From contig JAZQMK010000014.1 in assembly GCA_045543455.1 (NCBI GenBank), positions 28,107-92,106 on the forward strand: a DNA stretch of 64,000 nucleotides. Direction: 5' to 3'. The DNA comes from SIG291 sp045543455 (lineage in GTDB: Bacteria; Bacillota; Clostridia; Lachnospirales; Lachnospiraceae). Shown piece after piece: positions 50,532 to 59,149 of the stretch (its first letter is position 1; every line of letters starts with the position of its first letter). Both the position numbers and the translations under genes were made by a program. The notes under the pieces were generated by a model. That model saw only the letters and a program-made list of their open reading frames with translations, was not told the origin of the DNA and did not search any database.

Positions 50532-51374
50532 ATGAGAACGATAAATGTGGATATTATTACAAAAAACATTAAAGAAATGTGTATAGAAGCTAATCACTAT
50601 TTATCAACTGATATGAAAAATGTATTTGACAAAGCCCTAAAGGAGGAAAATTCTCCTTTAGGCAAGCAGATACTTTCACAGTTAGATGAGAATTTAGAGA
50701 TTGCAGCTAAAGATATGATACCTATATGTCAGGACACAGGTATGGCAGTAATATTTATAAAGGTAGGCCAGGAGGTTCATTTTGAAGGTGGACTCTTATC
50801 AGATGCCATAAATGAAGGTGTAAGACAAGGATACATAGAAGGTTACCTTAGAAAATCAGTAGTAAAGGATCCAATTTATCGCGAAAATACTAAGGACAAT
50901 ACCCCAGCAGTAATACATTATGAGATTGTGGAAGGCGATAAGGTTGATATAACTGTAGCTCCAAAAGGATTTGGTAGTGAAAATATGAGTCGCGTGTTTA
51001 TGTTAAAGCCTTCTGATGGTATTGAAGGAGTCAAAAACGCGGTAATTACAGCTGTTAAGGATGCAGGACCTAATGCCTGCCCACCTATGGTTGTGGGCGT
51101 GGGTATAGGCGGTACCTTTGAAAAATGTGCAATTATGGCTAAAAGAGCATTAACAAGGAATTTAGAGAAGCCTTCACCAATAGAATATGTAAGGGATTTG
51201 GAAAAAGAGCTTCTTACTAAGATAAATGAATCAGGAATAGGACCGGGTGGACTTGGTGGAAAGATGACTGCATTTGCAGTAAATATTGAAACCTATCCTA
51301 CTCATATAGCGGGACTTCCTGTGGCAGTAAACATTTGCTGCCATGTTAACAGACATGTGAATAGAACAATCTAA
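50532..51374 (+). CDS. Class I fumarate hydratase, alpha subunit
   Basis: This 280-residue protein is the N-terminal half of iron-sulfur (class I) fumarases. It shows CQDTGMAVIFIKVG near residue 65, NTKDN/AVIHYEIVEG in the middle, and GPNACPPMVVGVGIGGTFEKCAIMAKRAL in outline near 185, with Cys residues that bind the 4Fe-4S cluster. With the beta subunit it interconverts fumarate and malate. L-tartrate dehydratase has the same fold, so the substrate is not certain. It starts 2 bases after gyrA and is followed by the beta subunit gene. Confidence 0.9.
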   Translation: MRTINVDIITKNIKEMCIEANHYLSTDMKNVFDKALKEENSPLGKQILSQLDENLEIAAKDMIPICQDTGMAVIFIKVGQEVHFEGGLLSDAINEGVRQGYIEGYLRKSVVKDPIYRENTKDNTPAVIHYEIVEGDKVDITVAPKGFGSENMSRVFMLKPSDGIEGVKNAVITAVKDAGPNACPPMVVGVGIGGTFEKCAIMAKRALTRNLEKPSPIEYVRDLEKELLTKINESGIGPGGLGGKMTAFAVNIETYPTHIAGLPVAVNICCHVNRHVNRTI

Positions 51375-51387
51375 TTTTGGAGATAAT

Positions 51388-51924
51388 ATGGACAGATATA
51401 TAAATACACCTTTAACAAGCGAGGTATGTAAAACCTTAAAATCAGGAGATTATGTATATATAACAGGAAAGATATACACAGCCAGAGATGCAGCTCATGA
51501 AAGAATGTATACTGCCTTAAACCAAGGAAAGGAACTTCCAATAGAGCTAAAAGATAATATTATATATTATATGGGACCATCTCCTGCAAGGGAAGGAAGA
51601 CCTATTGGCTCTGCAGGCCCTACAACTAGTAGCCGTATGGATAAGTATGCTCCTTCATTGTTAGATTTAGGCCTTAAAGGAATGATTGGAAAAGGTAAGA
51701 GAAACAAAGAAGTTCTTGACAGTATTGTAAAGAATGATGCGATTTATTTTGCGGCAGTTGGCGGAGCCGGTGCACTATTATCCCAAAGAATAAAGGAATC
51801 TAAAGTTATTGCTTATGAAGATTTAGGAACAGAAGCTATAAGAGAACTTACAGTTGAAAATTTCCCTGTAATTGTTGTAGCTGATTGTGAAGGGAATAAT
51901 CTTTATGAAACAGTTCAGCCATGA
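51388..51924 (+). CDS. Class I fumarate hydratase, beta subunit
   Basis: This 178-residue protein corresponds to the C-terminal part of class I fumarases, with GPSPAREGRPIGSAGPTTSSRMD near residue 68 and AVGGAGALLSQRI near 130. It completes the active site of the alpha subunit encoded 13 bases upstream. Splitting the enzyme into two chains is normal for anaerobic Clostridia. A TTTGGAG site precedes the ATG. Its last codons form one arm of an inverted repeat that may end transcription. Confidence 0.9.
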   Translation: MDRYINTPLTSEVCKTLKSGDYVYITGKIYTARDAAHERMYTALNQGKELPIELKDNIIYYMGPSPAREGRPIGSAGPTTSSRMDKYAPSLLDLGLKGMIGKGKRNKEVLDSIVKNDAIYFAAVGGAGALLSQRIKESKVIAYEDLGTEAIRELTVENFPVIVVADCEGNNLYETVQP

Positions 51925-51967
51925 TATGCCCTATAAGTGTATTATGCGAATGGCGTGGGCTGAACTG
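51911..51967 (+). terminator. Probable terminator at the end of the fumarase genes
   Basis: CAGTTCAGCC (51911-51920) pairs perfectly with GGCTGAACTG (51958-51967), with a 37-base loop, followed by CTTCATTTTTATG. The left arm overlaps the end of the coding region. The large loop makes this a weak terminator. Confidence 0.55.
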
Positions 51968-52000
51968 CTTCATTTTTATGAAGATATTTTAAAATAATCG

Positions 52001-52029
52001 TTGACAAAGGCTTTATTATTTAGTATAAT
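52001..52029 (+). promoter_or_regulatory. Consensus promoter of tRNA-Ser
   Basis: TTGACA (52001-52006), 17-base spacer and TATAAT (52024-52029): an exact sigma-A consensus promoter 43 bases before the tRNA. Confidence 0.92.
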
Positions 52030-52072
52030 TGATTTTGCGTTTGACGCACAATTTAATATATTTTATTAATTC

Positions 52073-52160
52073 GGAGAAATACTCAAGAGGCCGAAGAGGC
52101 GCCCCTGCTAAGGGTGTAGGTCGTTAACGCGGCGCGAGGGTTCGAATCCCTCTTTCTCCG
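52073..52160 (+). tRNA. tRNA-Ser (anticodon GCT)
   Basis: The 88-base gene folds as a long-variable-arm serine tRNA. The acceptor stem is GGAGAAA with TTTCTCC, discriminator G. The anticodon loop CTGCTAA holds GCT at 52107-52109, and the T arm is AGGGTTCGAATCCCT. It reads AGC/AGU codons. CCA is not encoded. Confidence 0.97.
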
Positions 52161-52168
52161 TTTTTAGG

Positions 52169-52218
52169 AAAATTGCGAAAACCTTGATTTTACAAGGCTT
52201 TCGCAATTTTTTGCTTTG
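52169..52218 (+). terminator. Terminator downstream of tRNA-Ser
   Basis: AAAATTGCGAAA and CCTTG pair with CAAGG and TTTCGCAATTTT around a short loop, followed by TTGCTTTG. A long nearly perfect hairpin 8 bases after the tRNA. Confidence 0.88.
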
Positions 52219-52357
52219 TTTGTATACTAGGATTAGGCTGTCAAAAGAATTCTTTAGAAATCCTAATTTTTATAGGAAAAATACTGTGAGTTTTTCTCAC
52301 ATTTAGTTGTGTAATAAGTGAAAGAATAAAAAATTTCTTTTAGGAAGGAGAAAGTCT
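52219..52357 (+). other. Leader region of the ECF sigma factor gene
   Basis: The gap holds a possible -10 (TATACT at 52223-52228), a small palindrome TCCTA/TAGGA near 52261-52276, and TGTGAG-TTTTT-CTCACA (52285-52301). These may be operators or leader hairpins. A strong AGGAAGGAG site lies just before the ATG at 52358. No gene is seen here. Confidence 0.4.
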
Positions 52358-52918
52358 ATGGATAACGGTGCAAGTAGCTACCGCCGTTTCCGTGACGAAG
52401 GTGATGAAAGCGGATTAGCAGAGATTATAAAGGATTATCGTGATGGACTGATTTTTTATTTAAACGGATATGTTAATAATATTTATGTGGCTGAAGAATT
52501 GGCAGAGGACACATTTGTATTATTGGGAACAAAAAAACCTAAGGATAAAGGTATTGGTTCCTTTAAAACATGGCTTTACACAATCGGGAGAAATATAGCA
52601 ATTAATTATATTAAACGTAGAGCAAGGCTTAAGGAAAATTCTTTGGATGATTGTCAAGAATTAATCAGTGAAGAAGAAAATCTGGAAATAGTATTTATAA
52701 AAGAAGAACGAAAAATTATGGTTCATAGGGCATTAAAAAAATTGAAACCAGAATACCATCAGGTTCTTTGGCTTACATATTTTGAAGATTTTTCTAATAA
52801 AGAGGCTGCTATGGTTATGAAAAAGTCTGTTCACAATATCGAAACTCTTATATATCGTGCCCGCAAATCACTTAAATCACAGTTAGAAATGGAGGGCTTT
52901 ATATATGAAGAATTATGA
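52358..52918 (+). CDS. ECF-type sigma-70 family RNA polymerase sigma factor
   Basis: This 186-residue protein has region 2 at about residues 25-90 (NIYVAEELAEDTFVLLG, then GSFKTWLYTIGRNIAINYIKRRARL) and region 4 at about 125-178 (ALKKLKPEYHQVLWLTYFEDFSNKEAAMVMKKSVHNIETLIYRARKSL in outline). The two-domain size is typical of ECF sigma factors. The next gene overlaps by 14 bases and encodes a membrane protein in the place of an anti-sigma factor. The stimulus and target promoters are unknown. The pectate lyase genes immediately downstream could be targets, but no promoter evidence shows this. Confidence 0.88.
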   Translation: MDNGASSYRRFRDEGDESGLAEIIKDYRDGLIFYLNGYVNNIYVAEELAEDTFVLLGTKKPKDKGIGSFKTWLYTIGRNIAINYIKRRARLKENSLDDCQELISEEENLEIVFIKEERKIMVHRALKKLKPEYHQVLWLTYFEDFSNKEAAMVMKKSVHNIETLIYRARKSLKSQLEMEGFIYEEL

Positions 52919-53861
52919 TGAAACTATTAATACAGTATTTAAGCGTATTAATGAATATGAAACTGAAAAAGAGTACAAAAGAAAATTTATGGTAAAAATG
53001 GCTACTTCTCTGTGTTGCGTTTGTTTTGTGGCATTGCTGGCATTTGGTGTGTTAAAAAGAGATTGGTCTAAAAAAGAGCCACCTCTTGTAACACAAGAAA
53101 ATAGCTTAAATCCGCAGCCAACAACTAATAAAAGTGAAACTGAGGATATTCCACAGGATAAACCTATTGTTTGGGGAGCGGATAATGATGATTCAACTCA
53201 AAGTATGGGATATGCACAATGGAATAGTAAAAGAATTACACTATCTTTGCATAATGTATTGATTGATGAAAAAAATAAGGATAGTTTAATTGCAGTTGGT
53301 GTAGCATTTGAGCTAGATGACAATTTTTTATATAATGGAAAATCCTTGAAAGAATACGAGTCTGACATAGAAAAGGAACATTTAATTCTTAATAGAATGG
53401 GTGAATTATTAAAAGTAGGAGATTCATTAAAATATAAAGAAACATTGTATACAACAGGAGATCCTGATGGTAAAAAATGGTCAAAACAACTTTATGAAGA
53501 AACTGTAGAAAGAATTGGTAATGATTTGCTTGAAAAATATATTGTTGAAGGGCAATTTTTAAAAGAAAAATTAGAAAAAGATATTTTAGAATATGATAAA
53601 GAAGAAATTTGTCGTATTGCCTTTGAGACAGCATGTGAAGCCTATAACCAATTTGCTATGGATAATGCAGTTAAGCAGTTAGAAGAGCAAAATATAAGTT
53701 ATGAAATAAGGAGTGACAAAGGGTTAGTTGCATATGTAACTGCTAATCAGTTTTCTGCTCTTAAACTTGACAATGTATTCTTCTATTCTCTGGCTATAAA
53801 AGAGGTGGAAGGGATGGATATGTCAGAAATTTGTACAGATGATATAATTACAGGATATTAA
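52905..53861 (+). CDS. Single-pass membrane protein, probable anti-sigma partner
   Basis: This 318-residue protein has a short charged cytoplasmic part (residues 1-28), one membrane helix (about 30-50, MATSLCCVCFVALLAFGVL) and a 265-residue outer part. The outer part starts with a low-complexity Asn/Thr/Pro/Glu linker, followed by a mixed alpha/beta domain. It overlaps the ECF sigma gene by 14 bases, so it probably binds that factor through its N-terminus and senses something outside. The cytoplasmic part lacks a clear zinc-binding anti-sigma motif, so it may be a novel type. A terminator follows. Confidence 0.75.
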   Translation: MKNYDETINTVFKRINEYETEKEYKRKFMVKMATSLCCVCFVALLAFGVLKRDWSKKEPPLVTQENSLNPQPTTNKSETEDIPQDKPIVWGADNDDSTQSMGYAQWNSKRITLSLHNVLIDEKNKDSLIAVGVAFELDDNFLYNGKSLKEYESDIEKEHLILNRMGELLKVGDSLKYKETLYTTGDPDGKKWSKQLYEETVERIGNDLLEKYIVEGQFLKEKLEKDILEYDKEEICRIAFETACEAYNQFAMDNAVKQLEEQNISYEIRSDKGLVAYVTANQFSALKLDNVFFYSLAIKEVEGMDMSEICTDDIITGY

Positions 53862-53867
53862 GTTATG

Positions 53868-53903
53868 AAAAGCGTATAATGGTAAGCCACTATACGCTTT
53901 TTT
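53868..53903 (+). terminator. Terminator of the sigma/anti-sigma operon
   Basis: AAAAGCGTATA (53868-53878) pairs with TATACGCTTTT (53891-53901) around a 12-base loop and is followed by a run of T. The remaining 127 bases before the first pectate lyase contain a TTGACA (53940-53945) but no convincing -10 box. Confidence 0.88.
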
Positions 53904-54030
53904 TTGCATTTTTATTTTAAAATACAGATTTATATAGATTGACATAGTGTCATATATTTACTACTGCAAGAAAATGGGTTAAACTAAAAGCAATTAAAAT
54001 GGAGGCGTATGCCTCAGATAGGAGAATAAA

Positions 54031-56586
54031 ATGCAAAAAGTATTGAAAAAAGTTATGGCATATGTAATGGTATTTGCGATGACTTTAGGTATTGTGGGCA
54101 GTTATGTTAATGGGGTTAACGCAGCAACTACAAGTGTTTCTATCACAGAAAGTGGCGGTTGGTTAGAAAGCGCTTATGTTGAATGGAGTCCTGTAACTAA
54201 TGCAGACGGTTACAAGGCATATTATAAGGCGTCTTCAGCATCAGGCTGGACAAAGATTGATGATGCCCTTATAAGATCATACTCAAATTATGTGAGAGTA
54301 GATGCTGTCGGCTTATCAGCAGGTACATATGATTTAAAAATTGTTCCGGTTATTGGTGGTGCTGAAGATACATCAAAGCAGGCAACAAAGACAGGTATAA
54401 GCGTAAAGGCACATGATAGATCAGGATATGCATTTTCGGCATCATCTAATCATAAGACAGGTTCAGGAGCTTACAATGACAATGGTACTCTAAAGAGTGG
54501 TGCTCAGGTTGTATATGTTACGCCTGATACTGCAAAGACATGTACTGCTACTGTTGGAGGAAGAACAGTAACAGGTTTTCAGTCAATTTTAGATGCAAAG
54601 CAAAAATCAGGAACAAGTAATGATATTATATGTTTCCGTATTATAGGATGCATTAAGAAAACTGATATGGATAAATTTTCAAGTAGTGCTCAAGGTCTTC
54701 AGGTTAAGGGAAATGCTGCATATACAGCAATGAACATTACTATTGAAGGTATTGGTGAGGATGCATGTTTTTCAGGCTTTGGTATGCTTATTAGAAACTG
54801 TGGTAATGTTGAGGTTAGAAATTTAGGTATTCTTAACTTTATGGATGATGGTATTTCAGTAGATACAGCAAACTGTAACTTATGGCTTCACAACTGTGAT
54901 TTCTTCTATGGTAATCCAGGTGGAGACGCTGACCAGGCTAAGGGCGACGGTTCTTTAGATATTAAGAAGTCTAGATACATTACTGTTTCGTATAATCATT
55001 TCTGGGATAGTGGTAAATGTTGTCTTTTAGATGCAAGTGCCGGTTCAGGTGATTCAGCATCTAACTATATAACATATCATCACAACTGGTTTGACCATTC
55101 GGATTCAAGACATCCAAGAATTCGTAATGCAAGCGCAATTCATGTATACAACAACTATTATGATGGTGTTTCAAAGTATGGTGTTGGTGTAACATCAGGA
55201 AGCTCAGCATTTGTTGAAGCGAACTATTTTAGAAATACAGAATATGCTATGTTGATTTCTAAGCAGGGTAGTGATTTGACCAGTGGTGATAATGGAAAAG
55301 GAACATTTTCTGGTGAAAATGGCGGTATAATAAAGGCATTTGGTAATGTAATTGTCGGAGGAAAGGATTTAATTACACATAAGGAAAGTGCTACTAGCTT
55401 TGATTATTATGAAGCATCAAGCAGAACTGAAACTGTTCCAAGTACATATAAGACTTTATTAGGTGGTACAACATATAGCAACTTTGATACTGCTTCAGAT
55501 TTTTATTCATACACAGCAGATACAGCAACAGTTGCTAAGACAAATGTAGAAAAATATGCAGGTCGTATTAACGGCGGTGATTTAAAGTGGACATTTAGTG
55601 CATCAGAAGATGATAATTATGATATTATTTCAGCATTAAAATCAGCTGTAACAGGCTATACATCAAAGGTTGTAAAAATTGGTAGTCTTGAAGAAGTTAG
55701 CTCAGGCAGTGGTTCATCAGGTGGTTCGTCAGGTGGCTCGTCAGGTGGCTCATCAGGTGGTAGTCAGGGTGGCACAACAACAGTTGTACCAACATTAGAT
55801 AATTTTGTGGCAGATATAACACATAATTATACAACACAGGGAAAGACAAGTTCATTCTTTAATATTAGTGGTAATCTTTCAGATTCAAAGGGTACAATTA
55901 CTTATAATGGTCTTACACTTACACAGTGTTTAAAGATTGAAAGTTCTACATCAATTAAATTTACAACATCTGCTCCGGCAGTATTGTTATTAGTATTAAA
56001 TCCTTCTAATTCAGGAAGTTTAAAGATTGATGGTTCTGAAAAGCTAATGAATAATGACGGATATATTTTAGTGGGCATAACAGCAGGTGACCATGAAATT
56101 ATAAAAAAGAGTGGCGGTAACTTATACTACATGGCACTTGATTTAGAAGAAACAAGCTCAGGTGGTGGTTCAGGAGAAGAACCAACAACTAACGGCAATC
56201 AGGGCGAGCAGCCAATAACCGGTGGCAGTCAGGGTGAACAGCCAACAGGTGGTTCAAATGAAGAACCAACAAGTGGTGCTACAGGCGAAGAGCCAACAGG
56301 TGGTTCAAATGAAGAACCAACAAGCGGTGCTACAGGCGAAGAGCCAACAAGTGGTGCAGCAGGTGAAGAGCCAACAAGCGGTTCGGCAAGTGAAGAGCCA
56401 ACAAGCGGTAAGAATGAAGAAGCTACAACAAAAAATCAAACTACTGCTTCAAATGAAGCCGGCGTTACAGAAAATCCAAACAGTCCGTTTGTAATTATAA
56501 TTATTGTTGTATTATCCTTACTTATTGTAGGTGGCGGTGTGTTGGTATTCTTAGCAATGAAAAATAAAAAAGATACTGAAGAATAA
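54031..56586 (+). CDS. Membrane-anchored PL1-type pectate lyase
   Basis: This 851-residue protein has a signal peptide (residues 1-31, ending NGVNA), an FN3-like domain (about 32-130), and a PL1 parallel beta-helix (about 135-545). The helix carries DDGISVD, the calcium-site stretch DGSLDIKKSRYITVSYNHF, ITYHHNWFDHSDSRHPRIRN with the RxPxxR catalytic motif, and IHVYNNYY. A Gly/Ser linker leads to a beta-rich accessory domain (about 590-710) also present in the next gene. Glu/Pro/Thr/Ser/Gly repeats then span the wall, and a membrane helix plus basic tail ends the protein. It cleaves polygalacturonate by beta-elimination at the cell surface. Confidence 0.93.
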   Translation: MQKVLKKVMAYVMVFAMTLGIVGSYVNGVNAATTSVSITESGGWLESAYVEWSPVTNADGYKAYYKASSASGWTKIDDALIRSYSNYVRVDAVGLSAGTYDLKIVPVIGGAEDTSKQATKTGISVKAHDRSGYAFSASSNHKTGSGAYNDNGTLKSGAQVVYVTPDTAKTCTATVGGRTVTGFQSILDAKQKSGTSNDIICFRIIGCIKKTDMDKFSSSAQGLQVKGNAAYTAMNITIEGIGEDACFSGFGMLIRNCGNVEVRNLGILNFMDDGISVDTANCNLWLHNCDFFYGNPGGDADQAKGDGSLDIKKSRYITVSYNHFWDSGKCCLLDASAGSGDSASNYITYHHNWFDHSDSRHPRIRNASAIHVYNNYYDGVSKYGVGVTSGSSAFVEANYFRNTEYAMLISKQGSDLTSGDNGKGTFSGENGGIIKAFGNVIVGGKDLITHKESATSFDYYEASSRTETVPSTYKTLLGGTTYSNFDTASDFYSYTADTATVAKTNVEKYAGRINGGDLKWTFSASEDDNYDIISALKSAVTGYTSKVVKIGSLEEVSSGSGSSGGSSGGSSGGSSGGSQGGTTTVVPTLDNFVADITHNYTTQGKTSSFFNISGNLSDSKGTITYNGLTLTQCLKIESSTSIKFTTSAPAVLLLVLNPSNSGSLKIDGSEKLMNNDGYILVGITAGDHEIIKKSGGNLYYMALDLEETSSGGGSGEEPTTNGNQGEQPITGGSQGEQPTGGSNEEPTSGATGEEPTGGSNEEPTSGATGEEPTSGAAGEEPTSGSASEEPTSGKNEEATTKNQTTASNEAGVTENPNSPFVIIIIVVLSLLIVGGGVLVFLAMKNKKDTEE
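55702..55767 (+). repeat. Gly/Ser linker repeat in the first pectate lyase gene
   Basis: Tandem copies of a 12-base unit encoding Ser-Gly-Gly-Ser (TCAGGTGGTTCG and variants). A related tract lies in the second pectate lyase gene near 58185-58250. Confidence 0.8.
56157..56415 (+). repeat. Glu/Pro/Thr/Ser/Gly-rich repeat tract in the first pectate lyase gene
   Basis: Imperfect tandem units of 24 to 30 bases encode patterns like GSNEEPTSGATGEEPT. The repeats read open in other frames too, creating spurious ORFs. The second lyase gene has a related tract at about 58626-58890, so the two can exchange or slip. Confidence 0.88.
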
Positions 56587-56606
56587 TATATAAGCAGGAG
56601 AAATAT

Positions 56607-59051
56607 ATGAAACGCTTTACAAAAAGATTATTAGCCATAATAGTTTGTATGCTCATAGTAATGCCTAGTATTATAAATGGTTCAACAGTAAGTGCTGCTG
56701 ACCCTGGTGGGGTCACAGTAAAGGCTGTTGGTGGATGGAATGAGACTTTATATTTACAGGCATCAGGTGTTACAGATTCTAATGTAACAGGAGTATCTTA
56801 TAGCGGAGCTATGAGCGGAAGCCTTTCAGGCGATGATTTTACATATCTTGTAAGAGATTATAACGGTGAATTAAGAATTGATATTCCAGGTCTTAAGCCA
56901 GGTACATATTCAATTACTGTTAATACTTCAAAGGGAACAATTACAAGAAGTGGTATAACAGTACCGGCACAGGACCGTTCAGGCTATGCCCATTACAACT
57001 ATACAGCTGGTGTAGGTGCATATAACGACAATGGTACCTTAAAGGCAAATGCAAAGGTTATCTATGTAACAGATGCAAATAAAAATACAGTAACAGTAAC
57101 ATCAAAGGATGGTACTACAGTTACAGGTATTGGTAATATTTTAAATTCGGCAGGTCAGGATGTTGGCGGTGGAGCTACAGCTAATGGCGGTACAAAACCG
57201 AATACAAATAAAGGTATTATTAAAAAACTTGCACAGGACGGAACACCATTAGTTGTTCGTATTGTGGGTAATGTTACAGCACCAGACGGTGTTACAGCAT
57301 TTAATTCAAAGGATTATGGTGGTTCAGTAGGCGACAATGGTTATATGGTTAGAATGAAATCAGGTAAGGATATAACTATTGAAGGTATTGGAGAAGGAGC
57401 AACCATAAATGGCTGGGGCATACATTTTATGTGTGAAGACACCACATATGGTAAGAGTTTCGAGGTAAGAAATATTAACTTTAGAAATGTTCCAGAAGAT
57501 TGCGTTGGTATGGAAGGTATTCAGGAAGGTTCCACACTTACAAAACCAGTTGAAAGATGTTGGATACATAACTGTTCCTTCTATGCACCATCAATATCAA
57601 ATCCGGCAGAGTCGGATAAAGACGGCGGAGATGGAGCATGTGACTTTAAACGTGGACAATATTTTACTAATAGCTACTGCTATTATAGTGGATACCACAA
57701 GACAAATCTTGTGGGAGGCTCTGACAGTAACCTACAGTATAATTTGACATATCATCACAATTATTGGAAGAAATGTGAATCGAGAGGTCCTCTTGCACGT
57801 CAGGCAAATATACATATGTATAACAATGTATTTGAAGGACAGACAAGTTATTGTATGAATCCTAGAGCAAATGCTTATATTTTCTCAGAGTACAATATTT
57901 TCCAAAATTCAAAAAATCCTGTACAGGTAAAATCAGGTGCTGTTAAAAGCTATAATGATACATTTACAAATTGTACAAAGGACAATGATGCAACAATAGT
58001 AACAGATAAGTCAGCAAAGGTATCTACAAGCAATAAGTATGCTAATTTTGATACAAATGCATCATTATCATACATTCCATCTGGTAATTATTTATTACAT
58101 ACAGATAAAAACACTTTAAAGAGCACAATAGCATCTCTTACAGGTACATTAGGAACAGATGTGACAGTAACGGATAACGGTATGTCAGGTGGCTCATCAG
58201 GCGGTTCATCGGGTGGTTCGTCAGGTGGAGATTCCGGTTCTTCATCAGGTAGCTCTGTAGTTATTCCAGCAGGAGCAATAGTTCACAATTTTACAACAGA
58301 CGGAAAAACAAGTCAATATTTTAGCATAAACGGCAATTTATCTACTTCGAAGGGAACTGTATCTTATGGTGGTCTTACACTTACACAGTGTTTAAAGATA
58401 GAATCAAGTACTAGTATCTCATTTACCACAGCAGAAAAGTCAAAGCTTACTTTAGTATTTGGTGGAACGACATCCGCAAGTGGCAAAGCTATTAAGGTAG
58501 ATGGAACTTCCATGACAATAGGAACAAATCAGATACTTACGGTTGATCTTTTAGCAGGCGCTCACACTGTAAAAAAGGATGATAGTATTCATTTATTCTT
58601 AATGCAGCTAGAGGTTGAAGGAACAGGCGGTGATTCAGGCGAAGAACCAACAACTAATGGCAGTCAGGGCGAGCAGCCAACAACCAGTGGCAGTCAGGGT
58701 GAACAGCCAACAGGTGGTTCAAATGAAGAACCAACAAGTGGTTTGGCAGGCGAAGAGTCAACAAGTGGTAGTCAAGGTGAAGAACCAACAAGCGGTGCTG
58801 CAGGCGAGGAGCCAACAAGTGGTGCTGCAGGTGAAGAACCAACAAGCGGTGCTACCAGTGAGGAACCAACAGGCGGTTCGGCAAGTAATGATAAGGAAAA
58901 TGATACAAAGGCTAGTACACCAGTTGGAACCAACAGTAATGGCAATAAAGGTGTTACTACAGCAGTATTAATAGTATTACTGGTAATCGCTTTTGCTGTT
59001 GTGGGATTAATAGTATATATGTTTATAAAAACTAAAAATAATCCTAAATAA
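56607..59051 (+). CDS. Membrane-anchored PL1-type pectate lyase, paralogue of the previous gene
   Basis: This 814-residue protein has a signal peptide (ending TVSAA, residue 31), a beta-rich N-terminal domain, and a PL1 helix (about 120-520). The helix has WGIHFMCEDTTYGKSFEVRNINFRNVP in outline, WIHNCSFY, DGGDGACDFKRG, YNLTYHHNYWKKC and SRGPLARQANIHMYNN, where RGPLAR is the catalytic RxPxxR. A Gly/Ser linker, an accessory domain like that of the previous protein (IVHNFTTDGKTSQYFSI), a repeat tract of Glu/Pro/Thr/Ser/Gly, and a final membrane helix with basic tail follow. It starts 20 bases after the first lyase, probably in the same transcript. The two catalytic domains are quite divergent. 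Confidence 0.93.
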   Translation: MKRFTKRLLAIIVCMLIVMPSIINGSTVSAADPGGVTVKAVGGWNETLYLQASGVTDSNVTGVSYSGAMSGSLSGDDFTYLVRDYNGELRIDIPGLKPGTYSITVNTSKGTITRSGITVPAQDRSGYAHYNYTAGVGAYNDNGTLKANAKVIYVTDANKNTVTVTSKDGTTVTGIGNILNSAGQDVGGGATANGGTKPNTNKGIIKKLAQDGTPLVVRIVGNVTAPDGVTAFNSKDYGGSVGDNGYMVRMKSGKDITIEGIGEGATINGWGIHFMCEDTTYGKSFEVRNINFRNVPEDCVGMEGIQEGSTLTKPVERCWIHNCSFYAPSISNPAESDKDGGDGACDFKRGQYFTNSYCYYSGYHKTNLVGGSDSNLQYNLTYHHNYWKKCESRGPLARQANIHMYNNVFEGQTSYCMNPRANAYIFSEYNIFQNSKNPVQVKSGAVKSYNDTFTNCTKDNDATIVTDKSAKVSTSNKYANFDTNASLSYIPSGNYLLHTDKNTLKSTIASLTGTLGTDVTVTDNGMSGGSSGGSSGGSSGGDSGSSSGSSVVIPAGAIVHNFTTDGKTSQYFSINGNLSTSKGTVSYGGLTLTQCLKIESSTSISFTTAEKSKLTLVFGGTTSASGKAIKVDGTSMTIGTNQILTVDLLAGAHTVKKDDSIHLFLMQLEVEGTGGDSGEEPTTNGSQGEQPTTSGSQGEQPTGGSNEEPTSGLAGEESTSGSQGEEPTSGAAGEEPTSGAAGEEPTSGATSEEPTGGSASNDKENDTKASTPVGTNSNGNKGVTTAVLIVLLVIAFAVVGLIVYMFIKTKNNPK
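58626..58890 (+). repeat. Glu/Pro/Thr/Ser/Gly-rich repeat tract in the second pectate lyase gene
   Basis: Imperfect repeats of 24 to 30 bases encode EEPTSGAAGEEPT-like units, nearly the same as those at 56157-56415. Copy number is expected to vary between strains. Confidence 0.88.
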
Positions 59052-59069
59052 TATAGTCGGGCGATAACA

Positions 59070-59111
59070 TAGTATCAAAGATACATTAGTATCAAAGATA
59101 CAATGGTATCG
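59070..59111. repeat. Tandem palindromic 17-bp repeats upstream of the PL9 gene
   Basis: Two nearly identical 17-base units (TAGTATCAAAGATACAT and TAGTATCAAAGATACAA) and a partial third (TGGTATCG). Each contains GTATC-AAA-GATAC, a small palindrome. Outer bases CGGGCGATA (near 59058) and TATCGTCCG (near 59107) can pair as well. The site lies in the 98-base gap between two lyase genes. Confidence 0.7.
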
Positions 59112-59149
59112 TCCGTTTACGTTGTTATCTATAAGGAGGAAGATATATA

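Noticed and set aside
53940..53965. Promoter for the first pectate lyase
   Set aside because: A TTGACA is present but no acceptable -10 box lies 16-18 bases downstream, so I did not call it.
58615..58971. Plus-strand frame of 118 codons within the second lyase
   Set aside because: It is the repeat tract read in another frame (Gln/Val-rich repeats); the lyase frame is continuous through it.
59070..59111. Short repeats that could suggest a CRISPR array
   Set aside because: Only two full 17-base units with no spacers, and no cas genes in the window.
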